Assembly (NCBI GenBank): GCA_024234055.1 | Contig: JACKOW010000008.1 | Span: 62,001-126,000 of the forward strand | Direction of reading: 5' to 3' | Length of the DNA stretch: 64,000 nt | From: Rhodanobacteraceae bacterium | GTDB taxonomy: Bacteria > Pseudomonadota > Gammaproteobacteria > Xanthomonadales > SZUA-5 | In this document: positions 8,244 through 16,522 of the stretch, piece by piece | Numbering within the stretch: position 1 is the stretch's first letter | Layout of the letters: every line of letters begins with the position of its first letter | Translations under genes and position numbers: made by a program | The notes under the pieces: generated by a model | Seen by the model: the letters and a program-made list of their open reading frames with translations, nothing else | Told to the model about the DNA's origin: nothing | Databases searched by the model: none

Positions 8244-9104
8244 CTACAAACGCAGCGGCCCGGCATAGATGCGTCCTGCCGGTTTGGGCCGGAAACACGG
8301 TGCGCTGGCAATGAATGCTGGATCGGCGCTGCGTGGCTCCCAGGCCGGAACCGCGGCCAGCGGCAGCGTGGATTGATCCTTGGGATCGGCCGCGGCGCGG
8401 CAGCCGCCGATTCCCTCGGCCACACAGCGGTCGAGCAGAGCCAGCCGCTGCGGCGAGTCCAGATCACGCCAGCTGGAATCGCCCGCCAGCACGGCGATCA
8501 CCTTGCCGGCCTGCAGATCGTAGGGTCGGGTCTGGCGCAGCTCGAACAGCGCATGGCCGATCACCCAGACCTCGGCGCGGGACCAGTCGTCGCGGCGCTC
8601 GATCAGCAGCCCTGGCCAATCATGATTCTGCAGCGCCTTGATCAAGGTGCGGTCTTCGGTCAGCACCACGGTGCCGGCCTCATCGATATGGGTGAGCGCC
8701 TGCTGGTGGCGCGTGCGTTGTTTCGGACCCACGGCCAGGATGCCGGCCCACTGACCCTGATGAATGGCCCATTTGCTCTGCGGCCACTGCAGCCACATAA
8801 GCGCGCCGTAGAGATCGTGCAGCGAATCGCGGCGCATCGCGATCAACCCGCGCGCACCGATGCGCTGCTCATAGCTCATGCCATCGCTGGCCAGCGCCAG
8901 GTCCTGCTCGGCAAACTCCAGCCCGCCCGGCAATCGCGCCGCCGCCAGCCTATTCAATTCCGCCAGAGCGTCGTCCCACGACAACTCAAACAGCGGCGCG
9001 TACTCAGCCAGTTGGTCAAAGGGCGGCGATTGCCAGCGGGCGCGCGCGTTCAACTCACCAGCCTCGGCGCGTCCAAGAGGCCACGTATCGAGCAAAAAGA
9101 GCAT
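8244..9104 (-). CDS. DUF3025 domain-containing protein
   Basis: A 286-residue protein of unknown function that I assign to DUF3025 from the central HDLYGALMWLQWPQSKWAIHQGQ block and the pattern LTEDRTLIKAL, VWVIGHALFELR and YDLQAGKVIAV. Function is not established for this family. No signal peptide or membrane segment is evident. The ATG at 9104 lies inside the end of a repeat element (AAAGAGCATTCATCCGC), so the native start may instead be the TTG at 9053 (residue 18), which begins just before the conserved-looking NARARWQSPPFDQL. The last few codons run into the repeat on the other side. Spacing to rimO upstream is filled by the element. Confidence 0.72.
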   Translation of the reverse strand: MLFLLDTWPLGRAEAGELNARARWQSPPFDQLAEYAPLFELSWDDALAELNRLAAARLPGGLEFAEQDLALASDGMSYEQRIGARGLIAMRRDSLHDLYGALMWLQWPQSKWAIHQGQWAGILAVGPKQRTRHQQALTHIDEAGTVVLTEDRTLIKALQNHDWPGLLIERRDDWSRAEVWVIGHALFELRQTRPYDLQAGKVIAVLAGDSSWRDLDSPQRLALLDRCVAEGIGGCRAAADPKDQSTLPLAAVPAWEPRSADPAFIASAPCFRPKPAGRIYAGPLRL

Positions 9105-9209
9105 TCATCCGCAAAGGACGCAAAACACGCAAAGGAAAAGAAGAAGGCCGAACAACGTCTCTGCCCCTCTTTGCGTCCTTTGCGTCCTTCGCGGACAAAA
9201 AGCTCTTTC
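9091..9209. repeat. Intergenic element with inverted CGCAAAGGA-type ends, copy 2
   Basis: Left end AAAGAGC..TCATCCGCAAAGGACGC (9096 onward), right end CTTTGCGTCCTTTGCGTCC followed by TTCGCGGACAAAAAGCTCT (about 9169-9206). It shares both ends, in the same order, with 5075-5270 but has a shorter centre (about 35 bp). It separates rimO from the DUF3025 gene, and its left end contains that gene's apparent ATG. Confidence 0.8.
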
Positions 9210-9225
9210 GGCGATGCCACACAAC

Positions 9226-10587
<1,362 letters not shown>

Positions 10588-10636
10588 GGGCGGGCTTTGT
10601 GAAAACGGGGCGGCGAAGTATAGGTGGTTGGTTGGC

Positions 10637-10731
10637 AGTTGTCGGTTGTCGGTTGTCGGTTGTCGGTTGGGGCACGGGGCACGGGGCACGGGGCACGGGG
10701 CACGGGGCACGGGGCACGGGGCACGGGGCAC
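10637..10731 (+). repeat. Heptamer arrays: GGTTGTC x4 then GGGGCAC x9
   Basis: Four GGTTGTC-type units (10637-10664, the first reading AGTTGTC) are followed, after GGTT, by nine perfect GGGGCAC units (10669-10731). The array lies just upstream of rimO. It is followed by GGGAAAGGCT..GCTTCGGGCT and the 65-bp doublet at 10761. The remaining gap to 11045 (about 220 bp) holds a second G/C-rich stretch with no coding signal that I can support. Confidence 0.95.
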
Positions 10732-10760
10732 GGGAAAGGCTAAGCGCTTCGGGCTGTTGA

Positions 10761-10825
10761 AGGTCCAGACTTGTCTGGACGCTTCTTCCTCACCTCACCA
10801 AGAGCGTCCAGACAAGTCTGGACCC
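10761..10825. repeat. 65-bp REPIN-like inverted doublet, family B, copy 1
   Basis: The left arm contains GTCCAGACTTGTCTGGAC, itself a hairpin. The right arm contains GTCCAGACAAGTCTGGAC, its exact reverse complement. The arms are separated by GCTTCTT..AAGAGC. The copy at 13003-13067 has the same length and the same arms with a partly different centre. In both places it follows a GGGGCAC array and the motif GGGAAA(A)GGCT. Confidence 0.92.
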
Positions 10826-11045
10826 ACAAAAGCGCCGACCCGGCCTCATTGTGAGCCACCTGTGTCGGGTGTCGGCCCGTCAATGCGCACGGGCCATGAG
10901 ACCTGGCAGGTACGAAGCGGCATTTGGGAGGGACGCGCGCCTGCGCGGCCGCTCTTGATCTCCGCTCAGCGCAAAGCGGCGCCGCAGCGCGGCGCCCTCC
11001 ACGGCCGCCGCAAGCACTGTCAGACGCCAACCGCTGGCCCGCGAC

Positions 11046-12422
11046 TCATTGAGAAGGCCTTGGCGGATTCCCCATGCCTACCCTTGCCGCGCTGCGCCAG
11101 GACACCAACGCAAACAGCGCCGCCAGCAGGTACACGCTGCTGTAGGCCAGCACCCGGCGGTCTGCCTGCAGCAGCGAGAACATCAGTCCGCCCAAAGCCA
11201 GGGCGCCGCTGGTGCCGAGCGCCGAGCACAGCTGCATCGCCGAGGAATACCTGCCCTGCTGTTCCCTGGGCGCCAGTTTGAGGGTCAGCACGCCGAGTAT
11301 GGGGAAGGACATGCCCATGCCCAGCCCGGCCAGCGACCAACCGATCAGCACGGTGATGGCCGGTATCCAGCCCAAGACGCTGAGTACGCACAGCAATATC
11401 CCGGTGCCAATCAGCAGGCTGCCGCGTGACAACCACGACAGGCGCAGGCTTTCATCGTCGATCCGCGACTGCAACTGACTACCCAGACTCCAGCACAGGG
11501 CGCCGCCGGTCAGCGCCAGGCCCGCCGCGGTGATGCTCCAGCCCGCCTGCTGATGCAGCCACAGCGGCACGAAGCCCTCGCACAGGAAGAAGGCCGCGGA
11601 ATTGAGTCCACGCATGGCAATCACGGTCGGCAAGCCCCGCGCGAGGGTCAAGGTGCCGTGCGGCAACAGTCGCGCGGCCGAAATCACGGCCGCGGCGAGG
11701 GCGAGAAAAACAACTGGCACGGTCCACCCGCCGGCATAGCCGGCTGTCGCCAGCCCGACGCTGCTGATCGACGCCAGCAGGGCCCACGGCAAGGTACGCC
11801 AGGAGCGTTGCGGGCCAGGTGCAGACTGACCCGTCTCGCGCAGAGTCGGCAGGATCAGCAGCGCCACCGGCAGCAACAGCAGTGCCACGCCGAGAAACAG
11901 CCAGCGCCAGCCCCAGTATTCGACGATCCAACCGGAAATCGCCGGCCCGACGATTGCCGGCACCACCCAGGCGGTGGAGAACAGCGCAAACAGTCGCGGA
12001 TGCAGCGCGGATGGCAAGGCGCGCGCGGTGGACACGTACAGCGCCACGCCCAGCGCGCCCACACCCAGACCCTGAACGATGCGGCTGGCAATCAGCGCCG
12101 CCATCGATGGAGCCAGTCCCGCCACCAGCAGACCCAGCGCAAACAGGGCGATGCCGCCGGCCATGGACCGGAATGGGCCATGGCGATCGCAATCCTGTCC
12201 GGACCAGACCATCGACACCACCGATCCAGCCAGGGTCCCACCGAAGGCCAGCGCGTACAGCGACAGTCCATCCAGGGCCGTGGCCACGGCCGGCATGCCG
12301 GCGGCAACCCCGATGGCCTCGAAGGCAATCATCGAACACAGCGCCACGGCGCCGATGCTGAGGCTGCGCCATTGCGGTGCGAACAAGGAGGTCTGCATCT
12401 TGATCTCTGCCACGGCTTCCAT
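11046..12422 (-). CDS. MFS transporter, probably a SoxR-controlled exporter
   Basis: A major facilitator superfamily permease of 458 aa from the ATG at 12422. A longer TTG start at 12464 would sit inside the SoxR box and is rejected; a second ATG at 12398 is possible. About 12-14 hydrophobic segments are seen, with the family motif A region (SMVWSGQDCDRHGPFRSM) after the second segment, a motif-C-like VVPAIVGPAISGWIVEYWGWRWLFLGV, and SRIVQGLGVGALGVALYV. The layout resembles multidrug-efflux MFS proteins. It is divergent from soxR across a shared operator, so export of a redox-active or toxic compound is a reasonable inference; the substrate is unknown. Confidence 0.9.
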   Translation of the reverse strand: MEAVAEIKMQTSLFAPQWRSLSIGAVALCSMIAFEAIGVAAGMPAVATALDGLSLYALAFGGTLAGSVVSMVWSGQDCDRHGPFRSMAGGIALFALGLLVAGLAPSMAALIASRIVQGLGVGALGVALYVSTARALPSALHPRLFALFSTAWVVPAIVGPAISGWIVEYWGWRWLFLGVALLLLPVALLILPTLRETGQSAPGPQRSWRTLPWALLASISSVGLATAGYAGGWTVPVVFLALAAAVISAARLLPHGTLTLARGLPTVIAMRGLNSAAFFLCEGFVPLWLHQQAGWSITAAGLALTGGALCWSLGSQLQSRIDDESLRLSWLSRGSLLIGTGILLCVLSVLGWIPAITVLIGWSLAGLGMGMSFPILGVLTLKLAPREQQGRYSSAMQLCSALGTSGALALGGLMFSLLQADRRVLAYSSVYLLAALFALVSWRSAARVGMGNPPRPSQ

Positions 12423-12449
12423 GTCTGGTCTCGTCAGGGCCACCGGACT

Positions 12450-12480
12450 AGCATGCAAGCTCAAGTTGACTTGAGGTCAA
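12450..12480 (-). promoter_or_regulatory. Predicted SoxR-dependent promoter for the MFS gene
   Basis: Reading leftward: -35 TTGACC (12480-12475), a 19-nt spacer (12474-12456), and a weak -10 CATGCT (12455-12450). An over-long 19-bp spacer with the operator inside it is the hallmark of MerR-family activated promoters. The -10 matches consensus at only three positions, so the exact hexamer is uncertain. Confidence 0.6.
12459..12476. promoter_or_regulatory. SoxR operator (sox box)
   Basis: GCTCAAGTTGACTTGAGG is an imperfect palindrome differing at two positions (first base and centre) from the E. coli soxS operator CCTCAAGTTAACTTGAGG. It lies 7 bp upstream of the soxR ATG and 37 bp upstream of the MFS start, so it can serve both activation of the exporter and autoregulation. 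Confidence 0.9.
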
Positions 12481-12483
12481 GCG

Positions 12484-12939
12484 ATGAGGACCGTGGATCT
12501 GCTCAGTGTAGGCGAGGTGGCCCGACGCAGTGGCGTCGCGGTCTCGGCACTGCACTACTACGAAGCCCAGGGCCTCTTGTCCAGCGAACGCAGTCTCGGC
12601 AATCAACGCCGCTACCCGCGCCAGGTGTTGCGGCGCATCGCCTTCATCCGTGCCGCTCAGGTCCTCGGCATCAGCCTCGCCGAGATCGCCCAGGCGCTGC
12701 AGCAACTGCCGCAGCAGCGCACGCCGACCAAGGCCGATTGGACGCGCTTGTCCCGCCACTGGCGCGCCTCGCTTGACCAGCGCATCGCCGATCTGCAGGC
12801 CCTGCGCGATCAGTTGCAGAGCTGCATCGGCTGCGGTTGTCTGTCGTTGAAAGCCTGTCGCTTGTACAACACGAACGATCAGCTGGCGGCACAGGGCCCG
12901 GGGGCCAGGCGGCTGGGGGCGAAGCAGGCGAGCGGGTGA
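12484..12939 (+). CDS. soxR: Redox-sensitive transcriptional activator SoxR
   Basis: A MerR-family regulator of 151 aa. An N-terminal winged helix-turn-helix (LLSVGEVARRSGVAVSALHYYEAQGLL, then RRYPRQVLRRIAFIRAAQVLGISLAEI) is followed by a dimerisation helix (WTRLSRHWRASLDQRIADLQALRDQL) and the [2Fe-2S] motif C114-X2-C117-X-C119-X5-C125 (CIGCGCLSLKAC), which identifies SoxR. Oxidation of the cluster, typically by redox-cycling compounds, converts it to an activator. The start at 12484 is directly downstream of the sox box. The stop abuts the heptamer array at 12938. Confidence 0.95.
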   Translation: MRTVDLLSVGEVARRSGVAVSALHYYEAQGLLSSERSLGNQRRYPRQVLRRIAFIRAAQVLGISLAEIAQALQQLPQQRTPTKADWTRLSRHWRASLDQRIADLQALRDQLQSCIGCGCLSLKACRLYNTNDQLAAQGPGARRLGAKQASG

Positions 12940-13115
12940 GGCACGGGGCACGGGGCACGGGGCACGGGGCACGGGAAAAGGCTACGGGCTTCGGGCTCTG
13001 GTAGGTCCAGACTTGTCTGGACGCTTCTTCAGCACTTTGCCAAGAGCATCCAGACAAGTCTGGACCTACAGGAGCGCGCACTCTCCCGTGACCCGTGCCC
13101 CGTACCCCCTGCCCC
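12938..13115. repeat. Composite element: GGGGCAC array, 65-bp doublet (family B copy 2) and C-rich arm
   Basis: Four perfect GGGGCAC units (12945-12972, with a GAGGCAC unit before them) are followed by GGGAAAAGGCTACGGGCTTC, then the 65-bp doublet at 13003-13067 (arms GTCCAGACTTGTCTGGAC and its mirror, the right one reading ATCCAGAC..), then CCCGTGACCCGTGCCCCG and similar C-rich units (about 13084-13113) complementary to the starting array. The whole forms a large potential hairpin between the convergent soxR and tsaB genes and could act as a bidirectional terminator. Confidence 0.88.
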
Positions 13116-13125
13116 GGCTCCTCCG

Positions 13126-13824
13126 CTACCGAGCCGCTGCCCGCTCGGATTCTGTCAGTGCCACCTTGTTGCGCAGATACACCGGCATGGCTTGGCGGGC
13201 TTCGAGGCCAAGTCCGGCGCGCAGTGCCCGCGCGCCGAGACGGGCCACGGCGCTGGCCTGGGGATAGATGCTGCGCTCGATGGCATCCATCCTGTAGCCG
13301 AGCTGCTCGTCGAGCAATTTGCGGTAGGCGCGCAATCCAGGGCCCACCGCACACCAGACGTCGTCACCAGGCAGTTTCAGCTGTTCCGGCTTGCACAGGC
13401 GCTCGTCGGCAACCGCCACCGCCAGACCGGATTCGTCGACCTCAAAAAAGCCCGCATAGACCTCGCCCATGCGCGCGTCGGCCAACGCCAGGATTGGCGT
13501 CGCTGCGCCGCGATCGAAACCTTCCTGGGCGAGGGCAGCCAGCGAGGACACCGGCAGCGCCGGGATGTCGAGCCCGTAGGCAATGCCCTGGGCCGCGGCC
13601 ACCGCCATGCGCACGCCGGTAAAGGCGCCGGGGCCGCAGCCGAAGGCGACCGCCTGCAGGTCGAGCTTGCTCAGGCGGGCATCGGCCATGACCGCGTCGA
13701 TCATGACCAGCAGTCGATCACCGTGCCGGCGACCGCCGTCTTCCAGGCGCTCGCGGATCTCGCCGCCAGCAAACACGGCGACTGACAGCACCTCGGTGGA
13801 ACATTCAATGGCGAGCAGGTTCAT
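13126..13824 (-). CDS. tsaB: tRNA threonylcarbamoyladenosine biosynthesis protein TsaB
   Basis: TsaB is a non-catalytic ASKHA-fold partner of TsaD and TsaE in forming t6A37 of ANN-decoding tRNAs. From the ATG at 13824 the product is 232 aa, the usual size. It shows the N-terminal phosphate-1 strand LLAIECSTEVLSVAVF, the RRHGDRLLVMID segment and the family block VAFGCGPGAFTGVRMAVAAAQGIAYGLDIP. The longer open frame upstream overlaps creD and is not used. The ATG overlaps the creD stop (ATGA). Confidence 0.94.
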   Translation of the reverse strand: MNLLAIECSTEVLSVAVFAGGEIRERLEDGGRRHGDRLLVMIDAVMADARLSKLDLQAVAFGCGPGAFTGVRMAVAAAQGIAYGLDIPALPVSSLAALAQEGFDRGAATPILALADARMGEVYAGFFEVDESGLAVAVADERLCKPEQLKLPGDDVWCAVGPGLRAYRKLLDEQLGYRMDAIERSIYPQASAVARLGARALRAGLGLEARQAMPVYLRNKVALTESERAAAR

Positions 13825-15191
13825 GGCGTGCGGTCGCTGCTGAGGTCGGACGATTCGGGTGCGGCACTGTACCAGTCGAGCCGGCGGGTCAGGTACATGG
13901 CCGTGGCCAGCAGCAGTGCAAGGCCGATGGCACCCAAGAGCAGCGACAGCTCTTCCGCCTGGATCAGCACCAGCAGAAAGCCATACAGGCCGGCCAGGAC
14001 CCCGCCGCCGAGCAGGCCGCGCAACCATCCCTGCAGAACCGCGGCACTGTAGCCCCCGACCATGGCGACAACGGCGCCTGCTGCAAGCAGATAGGCGCTG
14101 ACGAAGCCGATGTGTTCGGACAGCGCGAGCAGCAGCAGATAGAACACCGCCAGCGCCAGCCCCACCAAGGCATAGTGGAAGGGGTGCAGACGCACACCCA
14201 CCAATACCTCGGTCAGGAACAGGGCTGCCATGGTCAGTGCCAGCACCAGAATGCCGTATTTGGCGCTGCGCTCGTTCTGCTGATAGACCCCGCCCGGCTC
14301 CACCAGTGCCACGCCCACAGACTGTTGTCCCCAGACCGACATCGCGTCGGCACTGCGAATCAGCGTGGGAATACCGGTGGAGAGATCCAGGAGGCGCCAA
14401 TCGGCGCTGAAGCCCCGGGCGCCGATTTCTCGCTGTCGTGGCAAGGCACCACCCGCGAATCCCGGATGTGGCCAGTCGCCGCTCAGGGCAAACTCGAACT
14501 CGGCAGCATTGGGTACCACATTCAGTGCGCGGGCGCCGGCCAGCTCCAGTTCCAGCGACACCGGCACGCGATCCTGGCCGTCCTCTGACCAGGCAATGGG
14601 AGCGCCCAGCACCGGACGATCGAAACTGCTGCTGCCTGCCGGCACTGCGCCCAGGTTCCAGCGTTCGGCACTGGGCTTGAGCTGCACCGGTAATCCGGCC
14701 ACCGTGAGCTTGCGGATTTCGCGCAGCCCGGTGAGATCGCCCGGCGCCAAGAGCAGCGACACCTGTTGCAGATTCCAGCCATCCTCGACCTCAGCCGCGG
14801 AGTCCATCTGCGAGCGATCGAATTCAGCATCAATCGACAGCTGCGCGGTATAGATCGGCAAGGCATAGATGCCGAGCTGTCGCGATTCGGCGCTGAGACT
14901 GGCGCGCACGCGGGCTTCGGCGGCTGACAACAGCAGCGAACGGCGTTCCTTGATCAGTTCGTGGTCAGCATTGCTGCGTTCGCGGCTGTATTCGAAACGC
15001 AGCAGCGGCAACAGCACGTTCTGTTCCCTGCCCCAACCGGCGGCGATACGTCCTTCGGCTTCACTGGCGAGACCGGCGCGTTCCTGGACGAGTCCGTAGA
15101 TCAAGCTCAGGGGTATCAGCAACAGCAATGACAGCGCACCCAGCACAAACAGCTTGAAAGTGGTTGAACTGGCGAACAGGGATCGAGTCAT
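13821..15191 (-). CDS. creD: Inner membrane protein of the CreD family
   Basis: From the ATG at 15191 (MTRSLFASSTTFKLFVLG) the product is 456 aa, close to E. coli CreD. An N-terminal membrane anchor precedes a periplasmic region (about residues 40-300) and five or six hydrophobic helices at the C-terminus. The block RLHPFHYALVGLALAVFYLLLLALSEHIGF is the family signature, followed by a further series of membrane helices. CreD's role is poorly defined: it is part of the E. coli CreBC regulon and linked to envelope integrity and beta-lactam responses. No creBC genes are nearby; it is coupled to tsaB by a 4-bp overlap. Confidence 0.9.
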   Translation of the reverse strand: MTRSLFASSTTFKLFVLGALSLLLLIPLSLIYGLVQERAGLASEAEGRIAAGWGREQNVLLPLLRFEYSRERSNADHELIKERRSLLLSAAEARVRASLSAESRQLGIYALPIYTAQLSIDAEFDRSQMDSAAEVEDGWNLQQVSLLLAPGDLTGLREIRKLTVAGLPVQLKPSAERWNLGAVPAGSSSFDRPVLGAPIAWSEDGQDRVPVSLELELAGARALNVVPNAAEFEFALSGDWPHPGFAGGALPRQREIGARGFSADWRLLDLSTGIPTLIRSADAMSVWGQQSVGVALVEPGGVYQQNERSAKYGILVLALTMAALFLTEVLVGVRLHPFHYALVGLALAVFYLLLLALSEHIGFVSAYLLAAGAVVAMVGGYSAAVLQGWLRGLLGGGVLAGLYGFLLVLIQAEELSLLLGAIGLALLLATAMYLTRRLDWYSAAPESSDLSSDRTP

Positions 15192-15381
15192 GATCGGCAC
15201 ACCGGATGGGGTCAGGCATAGCTGAACCCAGCGCCGGGCGCACCTTCGGGCAGTCAGCGCTGTATTGATGGCAAAGGCGGGCAAGCAGCGGGCAGCCCCT
15301 GCTCCAACTGTGCATGCAAGGCGTGAAAGCGGACTTCAGCCGGGCCGGTCTCTGTTTCGACACTTGCACAGGACCAGACCG

Positions 15382-16038
15382 ATGACTTCCCTGCTCTTTT
15401 CCACCTACGACGCCATCATTGAACGCCTGCGCGGCATGGGCGAATACGTTCCCCGGCTGGTGATGCGCCTGATCATGGGCTGGGAGTTCTTCGAGGCAGG
15501 TCTGGAGAAATTCCGCGGCGAAAACTGGTTCTCCAATATCCAGGGTGACTTCCCGTTTCCCTTCAACATGGTCCCGGCCGATTTCAGCTGGAACCTGTCC
15601 ATTGTTTTCGAGATCGGCGGGGCGATCGCCTTGTGGCTGGGTCTGGGTACCCGCTTCTTCGCCTTCTCGCTGCTGTTCCTGACCTTCGTCGCCACCGCCG
15701 CCGTTCACTGGCCGAGCATGATCGGCATGTGGAGCGATCTGTTGAAGGGCTACGCGATTTCCGACATGGGTCATGGCAACTTCAAGCTGCCGCTGCTGTT
15801 CGTGGTCATGCTGATTCCGCTGGTTTTCAACGGTGCCGGCAAGCTCAGCCTGGATCACCTGATCCGCGTCTGGATTGGCCGACCCGAACCCGGGCCGACC
15901 ATGGATGGTTATGCGCTGGGCCTGGGCTTGGCGATTCTCGGCTTCCCCTTCCTCATGCTGATCCCGACCATCGGCGTGAGCTTCCTGGTCATCGCCGCAC
16001 TGGCCGCCATCTATGCCTGGCGCAAGGGCCGGGGGTGA
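15382..16038 (+). CDS. DoxX family membrane protein
   Basis: A 218-residue membrane protein from the ATG at 15382. The N-terminal two thirds follow the DoxX pattern: LVMRLIMGWEFFEAGLEKF, then GGAIALWLGLGTRFFAFSLLFLTFVAT, then KLPLLFVVMLIPLVFNGAGKLSLDHLI. One or two extra hydrophobic segments are at the C-terminus (LGLGLAILGFPFLMLIPTIGVSFLVIAALAAI). DoxX-like proteins are quinone- or redox-associated membrane subunits; a specific role cannot be read here. The longer open frame from 15265 lacks sense as an N-terminus. It is divergent from creD. Confidence 0.85.
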   Translation: MTSLLFSTYDAIIERLRGMGEYVPRLVMRLIMGWEFFEAGLEKFRGENWFSNIQGDFPFPFNMVPADFSWNLSIVFEIGGAIALWLGLGTRFFAFSLLFLTFVATAAVHWPSMIGMWSDLLKGYAISDMGHGNFKLPLLFVVMLIPLVFNGAGKLSLDHLIRVWIGRPEPGPTMDGYALGLGLAILGFPFLMLIPTIGVSFLVIAALAAIYAWRKGRG

Positions 16039-16042
16039 GGCT

Positions 16043-16103
16043 GGTTGTCGGTTGTGGGTTGTCGGTAGCGCCGTCACTGTGGGAGCGGCTTCAGCCGCGA
16101 TCG
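16043..16103 (+). repeat. GGTTGTC heptamers (3 units) and a REP-like palindrome
   Basis: GGTTGTC, GGTTGTG, GGTTGTC at 16043-16063, starting four bases after the DoxX stop codon. At 16079-16102 is GTGGGAGCGGCTTCAGCCGC, a small palindrome (GCGGCTTCAGCCGC) common in Pseudomonas/Xanthomonas-type REP sequences. Confidence 0.7.
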
Positions 16104-16176
16104 TCAGCCGAAAACCGGCGGAAGGCGGTCGCGGGCAGCAATCGCTCTCTCACCAAAGATGCCATAAGTCATTGAT

Positions 16177-16453
16177 TTACGACCTAAGAAGCAGGGGCAG
16201 GGGGCAGGGGTCCAACCTCGACGCACGATCTGACCGTACCGCGACACGGGTCCCCTGCCCCTGTTTGTGCGCAAACAAGTGAACCGCCAGGGGCGACAGG
16301 GACTCACACCAAACATCCGCTAACCCACTGCCTTATCGACCTGAAAAGGAACGGGAAGGGGGGCAGGTGTCCAATCACGACGCATGACCTGACCGTGCCG
16401 CGACGTGGGTCCCCTGCCCCGTGCCCCCGCCCCCTGTTTGACGCGCAAACAAG
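16177..16453. repeat. Tandem pair of ~100-bp G-rich/C-rich hairpin elements
   Basis: Two related copies (about 16177-16279 and 16333-16453) run in the same direction. Each has TTxxCGACCT, a G-rich run with GGGGGCAGG, TCCAA, CACGACGCA-like sequence, CTGACCGT.CCGCGAC, GGGTCCCCTGCCCC, CTGTTTG and GCGCAAACAAG. Within each, the G-rich start (AGGGGCAGGGG) is complementary to the later CCCCTGCCCCT, so each can form a hairpin with a ~50-nt loop. The gap between the DoxX gene and ychF (16039-16522) is made up almost wholly of repeats, and no gene is seen. Confidence 0.82.
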
Positions 16454-16522
16454 CGCAGCGCGCGGCCCGACTCAAAGCCGGTCCACCATTCAATCTCGCC
16501 TTGAGCCTGCGGCAGACCCGCC

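Noticed and set aside
10597..10731. N-terminal extension of rimO rich in PRAPCPV repeats
   Set aside because: This is the translation of the GGGGCAC heptamer array; the family N-terminus begins at MSAAAPKIGFVSLGCPK.
12423..12464. Longer MFS protein from the TTG at 12464
   Set aside because: It would start inside the SoxR operator and downstream of the predicted -35 only, leaving no room for a leader; the ATG at 12422 is preferred.
12484..12939. Calling this a CueR or generic MerR metal sensor
   Set aside because: The C-X2-C-X-C-X5-C cluster motif and the adjacent sox box specify SoxR.
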